Assembly (NCBI GenBank): GCA_019637315.1
Contig: JAHBVU010000005.1
Location: 124,001 to 188,000 of the forward strand
Source of the DNA: Gemmatimonadales bacterium
Lineage (GTDB): Bacteria > Gemmatimonadota > Gemmatimonadetes > Gemmatimonadales > GWC2-71-9
Length of the DNA: 64,000 bases
Reading direction: 5' to 3'
Below the pieces are notes generated by a model. It was not told the DNA's origin. It ran no database searches and worked only from the letters and a program-made list of their open reading frames with translations. Positions within the stretch are counted from its first letter, which is position 1; each line of letters begins with the position of its first letter. Below are positions 1-9,192 of the stretch, in pieces. Position numbers and translations under genes: made by a program.

Positions 1-1160
1 TGTCCGGGACCAGTGTGGTTCGTTCGAGCAGCGAACTCCAGGGCTGCTCCGGGCGTGCTCCGGAGGAGGACCCGAATACCTCGCTGTTTCGTATCGAGAT
101 CATTCAGGTTCCATTGGCCGCTCCGCACACTGCCCGGGTCATCAGCGCGCCGCGCCTCTTTACCGATGCGTCCGGCAACATTGCGGGTCTCTGGCGTGGC
201 GGGACCCACGGCGAAGGCACCCAGGAGACCGCGACGACGGATCAATGCCATGACATCACGGTCTATCCGGAGTACGGTCTTGCGGCGGGAGCTTGCTCAG
301 GAAACGGCTTGCTGCTCGACGTGAGCGACCCCACCAATCCGCGCCGGATTGCGGAGGTGAGCGATCCGAACTTTGCCTACTGGCATTCGGCGACGTTCAA
401 TAACGATGCGACCTCTATTCTGTTCACGGACGAGTGGGGCGGTGGCATGGGGCCTCGCTGCCGCGCGACGGATCGGCCCGAGTGGGGCGCCAACGCGATC
501 TATCGTCTCGAGAATCGTCAGCTCACACCGGCCAGCTTCTTCAAGTTGCCGGCGGCCCAGTCCGAGGTGGAAAATTGCGTGGCTCACAACGGCTCGCTGA
601 TTCCGGTGCCTGGCCGCGACATCTTCGTGCAGGCCTGGTATCAGGGTGGCATTTCGGTGATTGATTTCACGGATCCTGCCAAGCCGTTCGAGATCGCGTT
701 CTTCGACCGTGGCCCGGTCAGTGCCGAGCGCCTCGAGCTGGCGGGCCACTGGTCGGCGTACTGGTACAACGGCTACATCTACGGGTCGGAGATTGCGCGC
801 GGTCTCGATGTGCTCGAACTGCGACCGAGCGAGTTCCTGACGGCCAACGAGATTGCGGCGGCCAGGCTGGTGCGGCTCGATCAGTTCAATCCGCAGCTGC
901 AGCCGAAGTTGACCTGGCCGGCCGATTTCTCGGTGTCGCGCGCGTATCTGGATCAGTTGGTGCGTAACCGCGGTCTCGTACGTGATCGCCTCAATCGGAT
1001 CACCCGCGATCTGCGCAGCGCGGAGCAAGCGCGCGGCACGGACCGGCAGCAACGGCTGGCCCGACTGGCGGAGGCGATCGACCGGGACGTCGACGGGGCT
1101 GTCGATCCGGCGCGGGTCAGGGCGTTGGCGGCGTCGGTGCGGGCCTTGGCGGGCCAGTAG
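1..1160 (+). CDS. LVIVD-repeat beta-propeller-like exported protein (5' end missing)
   Basis: The reading frame is open to the left edge, so the N-terminus lies outside the window; codons before the first in-frame GTG (position 15) already align with a paralogue. The visible ~385 residues match the C-terminal half of the full-length LVIVD-repeat lipoprotein at 28564-30546: both share CHDITVYPE, NFAYWHSATF, DEWGGG, ENCVAHNGSLIP and a helical C-terminal tail. LVIVD repeats form beta-propeller-like surface structures of unknown ligand. Compared with the paralogue, this copy lacks a roughly 90-residue helical insertion before the CHDITVYPE segment. It converges on the amidohydrolase gene, with a hairpin between them. 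Identity as a family member is secure; the molecular role is unknown. Confidence 0.85.
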   Translation, partial: SGTSVVRSSSELQGCSGRAPEEDPNTSLFRIEIIQVPLAAPHTARVISAPRLFTDASGNIAGLWRGGTHGEGTQETATTDQCHDITVYPEYGLAAGACSGNGLLLDVSDPTNPRRIAEVSDPNFAYWHSATFNNDATSILFTDEWGGGMGPRCRATDRPEWGANAIYRLENRQLTPASFFKLPAAQSEVENCVAHNGSLIPVPGRDIFVQAWYQGGISVIDFTDPAKPFEIAFFDRGPVSAERLELAGHWSAYWYNGYIYGSEIARGLDVLELRPSEFLTANEIAAARLVRLDQFNPQLQPKLTWPADFSVSRAYLDQLVRNRGLVRDRLNRITRDLRSAEQARGTDRQQRLARLAEAIDRDVDGAVDPARVRALAASVRALAGQ

Positions 1161-1194
1161 GCACCGACGCGCCTGCGGACAGATTGGAGACGTG

Positions 1195-1216
1195 CACGGC
1201 CCCGCTTGGGGCCGTG
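1195..1216. terminator. hairpin between convergent genes
   Basis: A perfect 9-bp stem (cacggcccc / ggggccgtg) with a 4-nt loop lies between the stop codons of the convergent LVIVD and amidohydrolase genes. There is no clear T-tract, so termination is inferred from the stem and its location. Confidence 0.55.
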
Positions 1217-1232
1217 TGTCGTTCCGAGCCGG

Positions 1233-3083
1233 TCAGAAGGCCTGGGTCTGACGATCCCGGGTCCGGTTGTCGTCGCCGTGGCGCGAGCGAAAGCCGAAGG
1301 ACTGCCAGACCATGCTGCCGGACCGCAGGGTGGCGACCACGCGAGTTGTTTCGAAGCGTTCGCGGGGGACCGCAAACGGATCGCGTTGCAACACCACCAG
1401 GTCCGCAACGGCCCCTGGCCGCAGGGCGGGCTCGACCGCCGGCCCGGCTGCCGGATGCCAGGTGGCGTTCATCTTCCAGGCAACCACCCGCGCGATCGAG
1501 TCGGGATAGGACGATCCGACGGCATTGGTGCGGGTCATGGTTGCCGCGACCTGGTGGAGTGCATCCGTCGTCGGGCGGGTAAAGTAGTCCGAGCCTTCGG
1601 CCAGCCGCGCTCCCATGCGGGCCAGACGATCCCATGCGTACACGCGACCGGCATTGGCCGTGCCCACCCGGGCCAGCTCGAAGCCACTGTGGTCACCCGG
1701 ATGGGCATTGAAGTTGGAATGAACCGAGAGGACGACGCCGAGGCGGACCGCTCGCTGCATGTCGTGCTCGGAGGCGTAGGAGAAGTGCTCGATCCGCAGG
1801 CGACGGCTGTCGAGGCCGGCGCGGGTGCGCAGCAGCTCCTCGTAGGCGTCGAGGACGCGAGTCACCGCGCCGTCGCCGATGGCGTGGGCGGCGACACCCA
1901 GGTTCCGGTCGAGGGCCCGGCCGGCCAGGGTCGCGATTTCCGGCGTCGTCATTCGGAGGAGTCCGGTGGTCGACGGGTCGTCCGCGTAGGGGTGGGTCAG
2001 GGCGGCGCTGCGGCTGCCTAACGCGCCGTCGACGAAGAGTTTGAGATGGGTAATCCGGACTCGGGGCGAGAGCTGATACCGGCCCTGGTCCCAACCGAGC
2101 ACCGAGTCGGCAAACGGGCTCGGGGCCGGAACCATCAGCGACAGCTCGAGCGGCAGCGGCTCGGCTCGGTCCGCCTGAGCCAGCAGCCCCGCATAGCGAC
2201 CGAAATCGAGGTTGAGGGCAACGATGCCCGGTGCGGCGAGCACGCCGGCGTCGTAGGCACGGGCAATGCCGCGTCCGGCCAATTCTTCGGCGCCGAGCCG
2301 GTAGGCACGCACGATGTCGCTGTCGGCCAGCTGTGGCAGCAGAGCAACCAGCGGCTCGTTGGCGCGGCCCAGCAGGATCCCGGTGGGGCGGCCGTCGCGG
2401 TTGCGGACCACACGTCCACCGACCGGGTCGGGGCCGGGCGCCCACAGGCCGGCGGCTTCGAGGGCACGCCGGTTGGCCCAGCCGGTCTGGCCGTCGACGC
2501 GGCTGAGGTAGACCGGGTGGTTCGGGGCGGACAGGGTCAGGAGGTCATGGGTGGGCAGGGTGCGCGATCCCCACTGGATCTCGCTCCAGCCGGTTCCGAG
2601 GACCCACTGTCCGCGCGGCACCGGTGAGCTGCGCAGCCGGACGCCGTTGCCGACGTCCCGGTAGGCGGTGGCCGGTGCCAGGTCCAGGAACATCCGGTCG
2701 GGGTCGTGCTCGTTGAGCAGCGAGTAGCCCACGTTGAAGACGTGGACGTGGTGATCGGCGAGCGCCGGCGCCACGGCGGCTCCGCCCAGGTCGATGACGC
2801 GGGTCGTCGCACCCTGCCAGGTAGCGACGATGTCGCCGCCGCCGAGCGCGGCAACCGTGCCATTCCGGATTGCAATCGTGGTGACCAGGGGCGCTGCCGG
2901 GTCCAGAGTTCGGACCGCCGCGTTGGTCAGGATCAGGTCTGCTTTGGCTGCCGTTGGCGGCGGCACGGGGCGCTCGACGTCGGGTGGCGTCGGCCGGGGC
3001 GGTGGCGGAGCCGGAGGCCGGGCCGTTGAGCAGCCGAGGGCCAGGGTCGCTAAGCCGATTGAGTACCACCAGGAAAGTCGCAT
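1233..3083 (-). CDS. lipoprotein amidohydrolase (YtcJ-like, amidohydrolase family 3)
   Basis: A 616-residue metal-dependent hydrolase. The chosen ATG at 3083 gives a lipoprotein signal with lipobox LALGC around residue 18, followed by a proline-rich spacer; the frame is open further upstream but that extension is Arg-rich and unlike a protein start. The body starts with the usual small beta-sandwich segment, then the metal-binding HHVHVF motif. The family signature LKLFVDGALGSRSA, later His motifs (AAHAIGDG, RIEHFSY) and the late Asp in EGSDYF are all present, so the active site looks intact. YtcJ-type enzymes act on N-acyl or formamide bonds; the substrate here is unknown. Lipidation suggests it works in the periplasm. 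No Shine-Dalgarno sequence is evident. Confidence 0.88.
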   Translation of the reverse strand: MRLSWWYSIGLATLALGCSTARPPAPPPPRPTPPDVERPVPPPTAAKADLILTNAAVRTLDPAAPLVTTIAIRNGTVAALGGGDIVATWQGATTRVIDLGGAAVAPALADHHVHVFNVGYSLLNEHDPDRMFLDLAPATAYRDVGNGVRLRSSPVPRGQWVLGTGWSEIQWGSRTLPTHDLLTLSAPNHPVYLSRVDGQTGWANRRALEAAGLWAPGPDPVGGRVVRNRDGRPTGILLGRANEPLVALLPQLADSDIVRAYRLGAEELAGRGIARAYDAGVLAAPGIVALNLDFGRYAGLLAQADRAEPLPLELSLMVPAPSPFADSVLGWDQGRYQLSPRVRITHLKLFVDGALGSRSAALTHPYADDPSTTGLLRMTTPEIATLAGRALDRNLGVAAHAIGDGAVTRVLDAYEELLRTRAGLDSRRLRIEHFSYASEHDMQRAVRLGVVLSVHSNFNAHPGDHSGFELARVGTANAGRVYAWDRLARMGARLAEGSDYFTRPTTDALHQVAATMTRTNAVGSSYPDSIARVVAWKMNATWHPAAGPAVEPALRPGAVADLVVLQRDPFAVPRERFETTRVVATLRSGSMVWQSFGFRSRHGDDNRTRDRQTQAF

Positions 3084-3478
3084 AGCCACGATTCGGTGAC
3101 GGTGTCGCGAGCTGAATCTGCAAGCCGAAGGCCAGGGCCGGGTTGTCGCACGCTGCGCCACGATTGCGCGGAACCTTGCGCGGATCGCGGGTCCGCGGCG
3201 CTGACCCGCTCGGCCCAGAGCAGGCAACGCGCAGTCTCTTGCGCGGGTGGCTCCCCGGCGATCATGACCTGGCGGCATTCTGCCGGATCGTGCTCGTCGG
3301 GAAAGGTACGGCGGTATGGCGTCCCGGTGTCACGCTTTGGACGACTCGGTTGCCAGGAGAGTGCACAGTACCCGGGCTTGGCGGCGAGGCTCGACCGGTT
3401 ATGCTCCCCCGTAAGGTTGCTGTGGTGACGGCTACCAATCGGATGGAACGGAAACTACTCGATAGAACTGGAGGCGGT
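3084..3478. other. divergent intergenic region
   Basis: About 395 bases between the divergent amidohydrolase and M23 peptidase starts. Open frames cross it, but their predicted products are rich in Arg/Ser/Cys and look non-coding. Both genes must be transcribed from here, yet I see no convincing -35/-10 pair, tRNA or strong palindrome. Confidence 0.5.
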
Positions 3479-4612
3479 ATGGCAGGATCCTGGATCAGGC
3501 GGATCATCGCTGGTGGGGCGCTGGTTGTTGGCGCGGTCGGGCCGGTAGCGGCACAGCTCGGGATGGTCTCACTCGATGTCCGGGTGCCGAAGCGGCCGAT
3601 TCCGGTTCCGTCGGATGGGCAGGCCCATCTCGTGTATGAACTGCGCGCCACCAACATCGGTCGCACCGGTTACGCGGTGCAGCGCATCGAGGTCACCAGT
3701 GGTGATCGGGTCCTGGCCTCCTGGGATGGCAGTGCCCTGCGGTCGATTGCGCTGCGGATGGGCGAGACGGGCGATCCGCGGATCATCGGTCCCGGGCGCC
3801 AGAACCTGTTTTACCTCATCGTGTCGGTACCGGTCGGCGCGGTTCCGGACACGTTGGGTCACCGGATCCATACTGCGCACGCCGACTCCGCCGAGGGTCC
3901 GACCCGTACCGTGCTCGGCGGCCCCGCAGTGGCGGTGGACCGGACGGCACCGATTCAGATTCGCTCACCGCTCAAGGGTGGTCCGTGGGCTGCGATCAAC
4001 GGACCCGGCAACTTGTCGGGGCATCGTCGCACGGTGATTCCACTCGAGGGCGAGGGACGGATTGCGCAGCGGTTTGCCACCGATTGGATCAAGCTTGGTC
4101 CGGATGGCAGGGCCTGGCAGGGTGATTCCACCGTCAATGCCAACTGGTATGGCTACGGCGATTCACTGGTGGCGGTCGGCGCGGGGACCGTGGTGGCGCT
4201 CAAGGACGGCATCATCGAGAATGTGCCGTTTTCGCCGACCATGGCGGTGCCGATCACGCTCGAAACCGTGGCGGGCAATTACGTCATCATCGACCTGGGC
4301 CGCGGCAACTATGCCTTCTATGCGCACATCATTCCGGGCACCGTGGCGGTCAAACTCGGCGATCGGGTCAGGCCGGGGCAGCTGGTGGGCTTGCTGGGCA
4401 ACTCCGGCAACTCGACAGCGCCGCACCTGCACTTCCACATCGGTGATCGGCCGACCCCACTGGGGTCCGAGGGCATTCCTTTCGTGCTGGACCAGTACGT
4501 CAAGCTCGGCGTGATGGAGAACTTCCTGTCGCCCTGGACCAACCGGGGGGCGGAGCAGGTCAAGCGTGGTGAAACGCCGTTCGAGAATCACGTGACTCAG
4601 TTTCGTCCCTGA
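3479..4612 (+). CDS. exported M23-family metallopeptidase
   Basis: A 377-residue protein. The ATG at 3479 follows GGAGG by 4 nt and opens a Sec signal peptide (RR, hydrophobic core, cleavage near VAAQ). The N-terminal half is a beta-rich domain; the C-terminal half is an M23/LytM (LysM-free) domain with the metal/catalytic HLHFH motif and the GDRVRPGQLVG and GNSGNSTAPH signatures. The usual first zinc motif H-x3-D appears as RFATD: the Asp is kept but the His position is Arg, so classical endopeptidase activity is less certain. M23 enzymes cut peptidoglycan cross-links or act as activators of amidases. The sigma-factor gene follows after 18 nt. Confidence 0.82.
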   Translation: MAGSWIRRIIAGGALVVGAVGPVAAQLGMVSLDVRVPKRPIPVPSDGQAHLVYELRATNIGRTGYAVQRIEVTSGDRVLASWDGSALRSIALRMGETGDPRIIGPGRQNLFYLIVSVPVGAVPDTLGHRIHTAHADSAEGPTRTVLGGPAVAVDRTAPIQIRSPLKGGPWAAINGPGNLSGHRRTVIPLEGEGRIAQRFATDWIKLGPDGRAWQGDSTVNANWYGYGDSLVAVGAGTVVALKDGIIENVPFSPTMAVPITLETVAGNYVIIDLGRGNYAFYAHIIPGTVAVKLGDRVRPGQLVGLLGNSGNSTAPHLHFHIGDRPTPLGSEGIPFVLDQYVKLGVMENFLSPWTNRGAEQVKRGETPFENHVTQFRP

Positions 4613-4630
4613 GCCGGTCGGCGCCGTCCG

Positions 4631-5134
4631 TTGACGAGCGGAGTTGCGGGCCGTGAGGAACAGTTCCGCGTTGTGGTGGCCACGCACGGGCCCGCAATCC
4701 GCCGGATTGCCCGCATTTACGCAGGTAGCGACGGCGAGGAGGAGGATCTCTATCAGGAGATCCTCTACCAGATCTGGAACTCGCTGCCCTCCTTTCGGGG
4801 CCAGTCGGCCATCGGAACCTGGGCGTACCGGGTCGCGCTCAACGTCGGGCTGGGCTATCGGCGGCGAGAAACCCGGCGCTGGCAGACGCATGATCCGACG
4901 ACGATCGTTGCGGACCTGCCGGCGCCTGCGGCATCGCCTGCCTCGGTCGAAGACGCCATTCTCGCGGAGTTTGTCGGCAGCCTCAACCCGGTCGACCGAT
5001 CGGTTCTCGGTCTGTATATGGAAGGCCTCAAGCAACAGGACATCGCGGAGGTAACCGGATTGTCGGTTGGTGCGGTCGGGGTTCGGATTCATCGTCTCAA
5101 ACAGCTGTTCAAGCAGCGCTACGTGGAACGGTGA
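4631..5134 (+). CDS. RNA polymerase ECF sigma factor
   Basis: A 167-residue sigma-70-family factor. Region 2 spans roughly residues 20-85, with the DLYQEILYQIWNSLPSFRG core and the WAYRVALN segment; region 4 spans roughly 112-165, with a helix-turn-helix (KQQDIAEVTGLSVGAVGVRI). The start is a TTG at 4631 with no clear ribosome-binding site, so the first residues are uncertain. Its stop codon overlaps the start of the next gene, a four-helix membrane protein that is probably its regulator. The target promoters cannot be told from this window. Confidence 0.88.
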   Translation: MTSGVAGREEQFRVVVATHGPAIRRIARIYAGSDGEEEDLYQEILYQIWNSLPSFRGQSAIGTWAYRVALNVGLGYRRRETRRWQTHDPTTIVADLPAPAASPASVEDAILAEFVGSLNPVDRSVLGLYMEGLKQQDIAEVTGLSVGAVGVRIHRLKQLFKQRYVER

Positions 5135-5763
5135 CCATGGAACTCGACTCGCTCAAGGAGGCCTGGCTTCGCCAAACGGTCAACGTCGACTCCACCCGAA
5201 CGATCGATCGTGATGTGGCCGCCGCAATGGAGCGGGGGCGAGCCATGACCCGGCGAGTGCGGCGCCGCGACTGGCTCGAAACGGGCGCCTGTGTGCTGCT
5301 GTTTCCGTTCATGGTCATGACAGCCCTCGACGACGACTCATCGTTGGTTCGGGCCGGTGCCATCGTGACGGCGTTGGCGTGCGTGCTGATTCCGATTCGA
5401 CTGCGAATGGCTCGTCGGGCGGCGCCGGATGTTGGGCTGCCGGTGCTCGACACCTTGCGGCACGAGATCGAGCATCTGAGCGCCCAGGAGCGGCTGCTGC
5501 GGACCTCTCTCTGGTGGTACTTCCTGCCGCTGCTCCTCGGCTTTGTCCTGATGATCCTCGGATTTCCTGGCTCTCCGGTACGGAAGGTTGCCGTTCTGGG
5601 TGTTGGGGTGGCCGTTTTCGGGGTCCTCGCCCGGGTCAACTGGAAGGCCGGTTACCGCAGCTTCGCGACTCGTCGTCGCGAGCTGGAGGACCTGGAGCGT
5701 GGACTCCTGGCGCTCGAGCGCGACACCGGTTCGGCAGGGAGGGGTGGAATGGAGGGCCATTAG
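5131..5763 (+). CDS. four-helix membrane protein, possible anti-sigma partner
   Basis: A 210-residue protein whose GTG start overlaps the sigma-factor stop (GTGA); an ATG two codons on is an alternative. After a soluble N-terminus of about 45 residues come four hydrophobic helices arranged as two hairpins (around 47-66, 72-90, 127-147 and 151-168), then a charged C-terminal tail. I recognise no zinc-binding ZAS motif (H-x3-C-x2-C), so it is not a classical zinc anti-sigma factor. Translational coupling with an ECF sigma gene is the main evidence for a regulatory role. It precedes the tricorn-like protease. Confidence 0.7.
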   Translation: MTMELDSLKEAWLRQTVNVDSTRTIDRDVAAAMERGRAMTRRVRRRDWLETGACVLLFPFMVMTALDDDSSLVRAGAIVTALACVLIPIRLRMARRAAPDVGLPVLDTLRHEIEHLSAQERLLRTSLWWYFLPLLLGFVLMILGFPGSPVRKVAVLGVGVAVFGVLARVNWKAGYRSFATRRRELEDLERGLLALERDTGSAGRGGMEGH

Positions 5764-5886
5764 GTTGCCTGCCGGTCGCGGTTCGCCGTTCATCCCCCGA
5801 GGGTAGTCGAAACCGGATTGAGCCGATATCGTACGGGGTCGGTGGTTTCTCGACCCTCATCCGTGACTCCGGAGTTCAAAATCCGC

Positions 5887-8800
5887 ATGCAGCTTGTTGC
5901 CCGTCTTGCCCTCTTCGTGTGGGTGCTGGGTGTTGCCGTCGGCTCAGCCAGCGCTCAGGTCAGTACCACCGATACCCGCCTCCTTGCTCAGCCGGCTGTC
6001 AGCGCCGATCGCGTCGCATTCACCTACGCCGGCGATCTTTGGACTGCCCGCCATGACGGGTCGGATCTGCGTCGGATTACCACCGCCGATGGCGACGAGA
6101 GCAGCCCGGTATTCTCTCGTGACGGCAAGTGGCTCGCCTTCGCGGGCAATTACGACGGCAACACCGACGTCTATGTGGTGTCCGCCGAGGGCGGGGAACC
6201 GCGGCGGTTGACCTGGCACCCCGGTCCCGACCTGCCGCAAGCGTTCTCGCCTGACGGCTCGACCGTCCTGTTCACCTCGAATCGGGCGGACTACTCGATG
6301 CGGTACACCCAGCTGTGGACCGTGCCGGTTGCGGGCGGTCCGGCCACTCGGCTGCCGATTCCCAATGGAGCGCAGGCGACCTACTCGCCTGACGGACGGT
6401 GGATTGCTTACAACCCCATCGGACGGCGGTTCGAGCAATGGAAAGGCTATCGTGGGGGCACGGTGTCGCAGCTCTGGCTGATCGATACCAGAACTTGGGA
6501 CATCGAGAAGGTGCCGCAACCGGCGGGCCGCTCGAACGACGTCGATGCGATGTGGCTCGAGCCAAACGTGGTGTGGTTCCGCTCGGATCGGGACGGCGAG
6601 TTCAATCTCTATCGCTATGATCGGTCGACCAAAACGGTCACCCCAGTTACCAGGCACACCGACTTCCCGGTGATGGCAGCATCGGCAGGCGCTGGCCGGA
6701 TCGTCTACGAGCAGGCGGGTTGGCTCCATTTGCTCGACCCCTCGTCCGGCCGGGCCCAGAAGCTCACGATCGGCGTGTCTGCAGATCTGCGTGAGACCCG
6801 TCCGCGATGGGTCAAGGGTGCGGACTTCGTTCGTAACGCGTCCGTGTCGCCCAGCGGTGCGAGGGTAGCGTTCGAGATGCGAGGGGAGATCGTCACGGTT
6901 CCTGCGGAGCAGGGGGACCCCCGCAATCTGTCGAATACACCCGGGGTTCATGAACGGTCTCCGGCATGGTCGCCCGATGGCTCTCAGATTGCCTATCTGT
7001 CGGATGACGGGGGCGAATACCGACTCCACCTCGTGCCGCAGGATGGCAAGGGGACCCGAAGAGTCATTCCGCTGACGGGCGCGGGGTTCTACTCGGACCT
7101 GCGCTGGTCACCGGACGGGAAGCGGATTGCCTATACCGACAATTCGCTCTCAGTGTTCGTGCTCGACGTCGCATCGGGTCGCAGTAATCGGGTTGGTGGG
7201 CATCGGACCTATACGCCGATCGGCGGGCCAGGGTATGCCTGGTCGCCTGATTCGCGGTGGCTGGCGTACTGGGTATACAGTCAACCGCTGGTAGCGACGC
7301 TCTCGCTCTACGACGCCGATCAGAATCGGTCGACGGTCATCACCGATGGGCTGAGCGAAGTGACGCAGCCGGTCTTCGAACGGAACGGCAAGTACCTCTA
7401 TGTGCTGGCCTCGACGGATGCCGGACCGGCTCTCGATTGGTTTGCGCAGAGTACGACGGGCTTGCGTCGGACCCGGGCAATCTACGCGATTGCCCTGAGC
7501 AAGGATGCGCCGAACCCCTTTGCAAAGCAGAGTGACGAGGAGGCTGCTGCTGCGGCTGCGAAGCCGGCCTCGCCATCCTCGCCATCCTCCTCGACGACGA
7601 CCGTGGATTTCGATGGGCTGGCCGACCGGATCGTCGCCTTTCCGGTGCCGGCGGCGGAGATTCTGCAACTCGAGGTAGGGGAGGCGAACCAGGTCTACTA
7701 CCTTCGCCTCACTGACGGCCGGCCCACGTTGCGTCGCTATGACGTGGTCAAGCGCAAGGATGACGTCGTCATACCGGAGGCCCAGGGCTTCGAGCTGACG
7801 GCGGACGGCAAGAAGCTACTCTATCGCAACGGACCGGCGTGGTTCATCACCTCGGCTGCGCAGCCACGCCCCGGGGAGGGTCGGGTCAATACCGGGTCGG
7901 TCGAGCTGCGGATCGACCCCCGGCTCGAGTGGGCCCAGATGTATCAGGAGGCGTGGCGGATAACCCGCGACTATTTCTATGCCCCGAATTTTCACGGGGT
8001 CGACTGGAACGCCCAGCGGGGCAAGTATGCGCCGCTGCTCGCGGCCGCGAGCAGCCGGGGGGATGTCGAGCGGGTGATTCGCTGGTTGTTGAGCGAGGTG
8101 CGGGTCGGACACAGTGGCCAGGGTCCTGGGCAGCGCCTTTCGCCACCAGGTCAGGTTGGGGTCGGCCTGCTTGGTGCGGATTACGAGATCGTCTCCGGAC
8201 GGTATCGGTTTGCTCGGGTGTACGGCGGGGTCAACTGGAATCCGACGCTGCGGTCGCCGCTGACCGAGCCCGGAGTCGGTGTCCGCACCGGAGAGTATCT
8301 CCTGGCGGTCAATGGTGTCTCGATTGCTCCGCCTACGAGCGTGTACAGCCCGTTCGAGCAGACGGTCGGCCGAGCGGTCGAGCTTACGGTCGGTCCGAAC
8401 CCGGATGGTACAGGGTCGAGAACGGTTACTGTCGTTCCGATCGGTTCGGAGGCACAGCTTCGGAACCGGTATTGGATCGAGAGCAACCTGCGACGGGTTG
8501 ATTCGGCAACGGGCGGTCGGGTGGCCTACGTCTATGTGCCGAACACCACCACGGCCGGGTACGAATCGTTCAAGCGGTACTTCTACCCGCAGGCGCACAA
8601 GGACGCGATCATCGTCGACGAGCGGTTCAACGGTGGCGGGCAGCTGGCAGACTACTACGTCGATGTGCTGGCGCGGCAGACGATGAGTTATTGGGCGATG
8701 CGGTATGGCGAGGATCTGCGGACGCCCACGGCGTCGATCGCCGGGCCGAAGGCACTGCTAATCGATGAAACAGCCGGCTCGGGCGGCGACTATTTCCCGT

Positions 8801-9126
8801 GGATGTTTCGCAAGATGAACCTCGGGCCGCTGATCGGGCAGCGAACCTGGGGCGGCTTGGTCGGCATTCTAGGCTTTCCGGTGCTGATGGACGGCGGTAC
8901 CATGACTGCTCCCAACCTGGCGATCTGGACGCCGGAGGAAGGCTTCATCGTCGAGAACGTTGGCGTGCCGCCTGACATCGATGTCGAGCAGACGCCGAAG
9001 GACGTGATTGCGGGGAAGGATCCGCAGCTCGATCGCGCGATTGCCTGGGTTATGGAGGAACTTCGCAAGAATCCTCCGACCAAGCCGTCGCGGCCGCCCT
9101 ACCCGGACAAGACCAAGCGGCCCTGA
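5887..9126 (+). CDS. exported tricorn-like S41 protease
   Basis: A 1079-residue protein. The ATG at 5887 opens a Sec signal peptide ending near SASAQ; upstream in-frame starts would bury the signal. The first ~650 residues are beta-propeller repeats (FSRDGKWLAF, YSPDGRWIAY, WSPDSRWLAY). Then follow the tricorn core domain (VRVGHSG with the catalytic His), a PDZ segment, and the S41 peptidase fold (DERFNGGG and the nucleophile region ETAGSGGDYF). The C-terminal EGFIVENVGVPPDI supplies the charge-relay Glu. Archaeal tricorn is a cytosolic peptidase that degrades proteasome products; exported bacterial homologues act in the periplasm. A Ser/Ala/Lys-rich linker lies near residue 570. All catalytic motifs are present. 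Confidence 0.92.
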   Translation: MQLVARLALFVWVLGVAVGSASAQVSTTDTRLLAQPAVSADRVAFTYAGDLWTARHDGSDLRRITTADGDESSPVFSRDGKWLAFAGNYDGNTDVYVVSAEGGEPRRLTWHPGPDLPQAFSPDGSTVLFTSNRADYSMRYTQLWTVPVAGGPATRLPIPNGAQATYSPDGRWIAYNPIGRRFEQWKGYRGGTVSQLWLIDTRTWDIEKVPQPAGRSNDVDAMWLEPNVVWFRSDRDGEFNLYRYDRSTKTVTPVTRHTDFPVMAASAGAGRIVYEQAGWLHLLDPSSGRAQKLTIGVSADLRETRPRWVKGADFVRNASVSPSGARVAFEMRGEIVTVPAEQGDPRNLSNTPGVHERSPAWSPDGSQIAYLSDDGGEYRLHLVPQDGKGTRRVIPLTGAGFYSDLRWSPDGKRIAYTDNSLSVFVLDVASGRSNRVGGHRTYTPIGGPGYAWSPDSRWLAYWVYSQPLVATLSLYDADQNRSTVITDGLSEVTQPVFERNGKYLYVLASTDAGPALDWFAQSTTGLRRTRAIYAIALSKDAPNPFAKQSDEEAAAAAAKPASPSSPSSSTTTVDFDGLADRIVAFPVPAAEILQLEVGEANQVYYLRLTDGRPTLRRYDVVKRKDDVVIPEAQGFELTADGKKLLYRNGPAWFITSAAQPRPGEGRVNTGSVELRIDPRLEWAQMYQEAWRITRDYFYAPNFHGVDWNAQRGKYAPLLAAASSRGDVERVIRWLLSEVRVGHSGQGPGQRLSPPGQVGVGLLGADYEIVSGRYRFARVYGGVNWNPTLRSPLTEPGVGVRTGEYLLAVNGVSIAPPTSVYSPFEQTVGRAVELTVGPNPDGTGSRTVTVVPIGSEAQLRNRYWIESNLRRVDSATGGRVAYVYVPNTTTAGYESFKRYFYPQAHKDAIIVDERFNGGGQLADYYVDVLARQTMSYWAMRYGEDLRTPTASIAGPKALLIDETAGSGGDYFPWMFRKMNLGPLIGQRTWGGLVGILGFPVLMDGGTMTAPNLAIWTPEEGFIVENVGVPPDIDVEQTPKDVIAGKDPQLDRAIAWVMEELRKNPPTKPSRPPYPDKTKRP

Positions 9127-9137
9127 GAGTACAGAAT

Positions 9138-9165
9138 GGCCGGCACCCCAAGCGGAGTGCCGGCC
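9138..9165. terminator. hairpin between convergent genes
   Basis: A 9-bp perfect stem (ggccggcac / gtgccggcc) with a 10-nt loop lies just after the protease stop and before the VOC gene stop. On the plus strand it is followed by a short GTTTG, so it probably serves both strands. Confidence 0.6.
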
Positions 9166-9192
9166 GTTTGCCGCCCTACGCGGTGACGTCCG

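Noticed and set aside
3096-3428. A 110-codon frame between the amidohydrolase and M23 genes
   Set aside because: The product is Arg/Ser/Cys-rich with no start signal and no motif.
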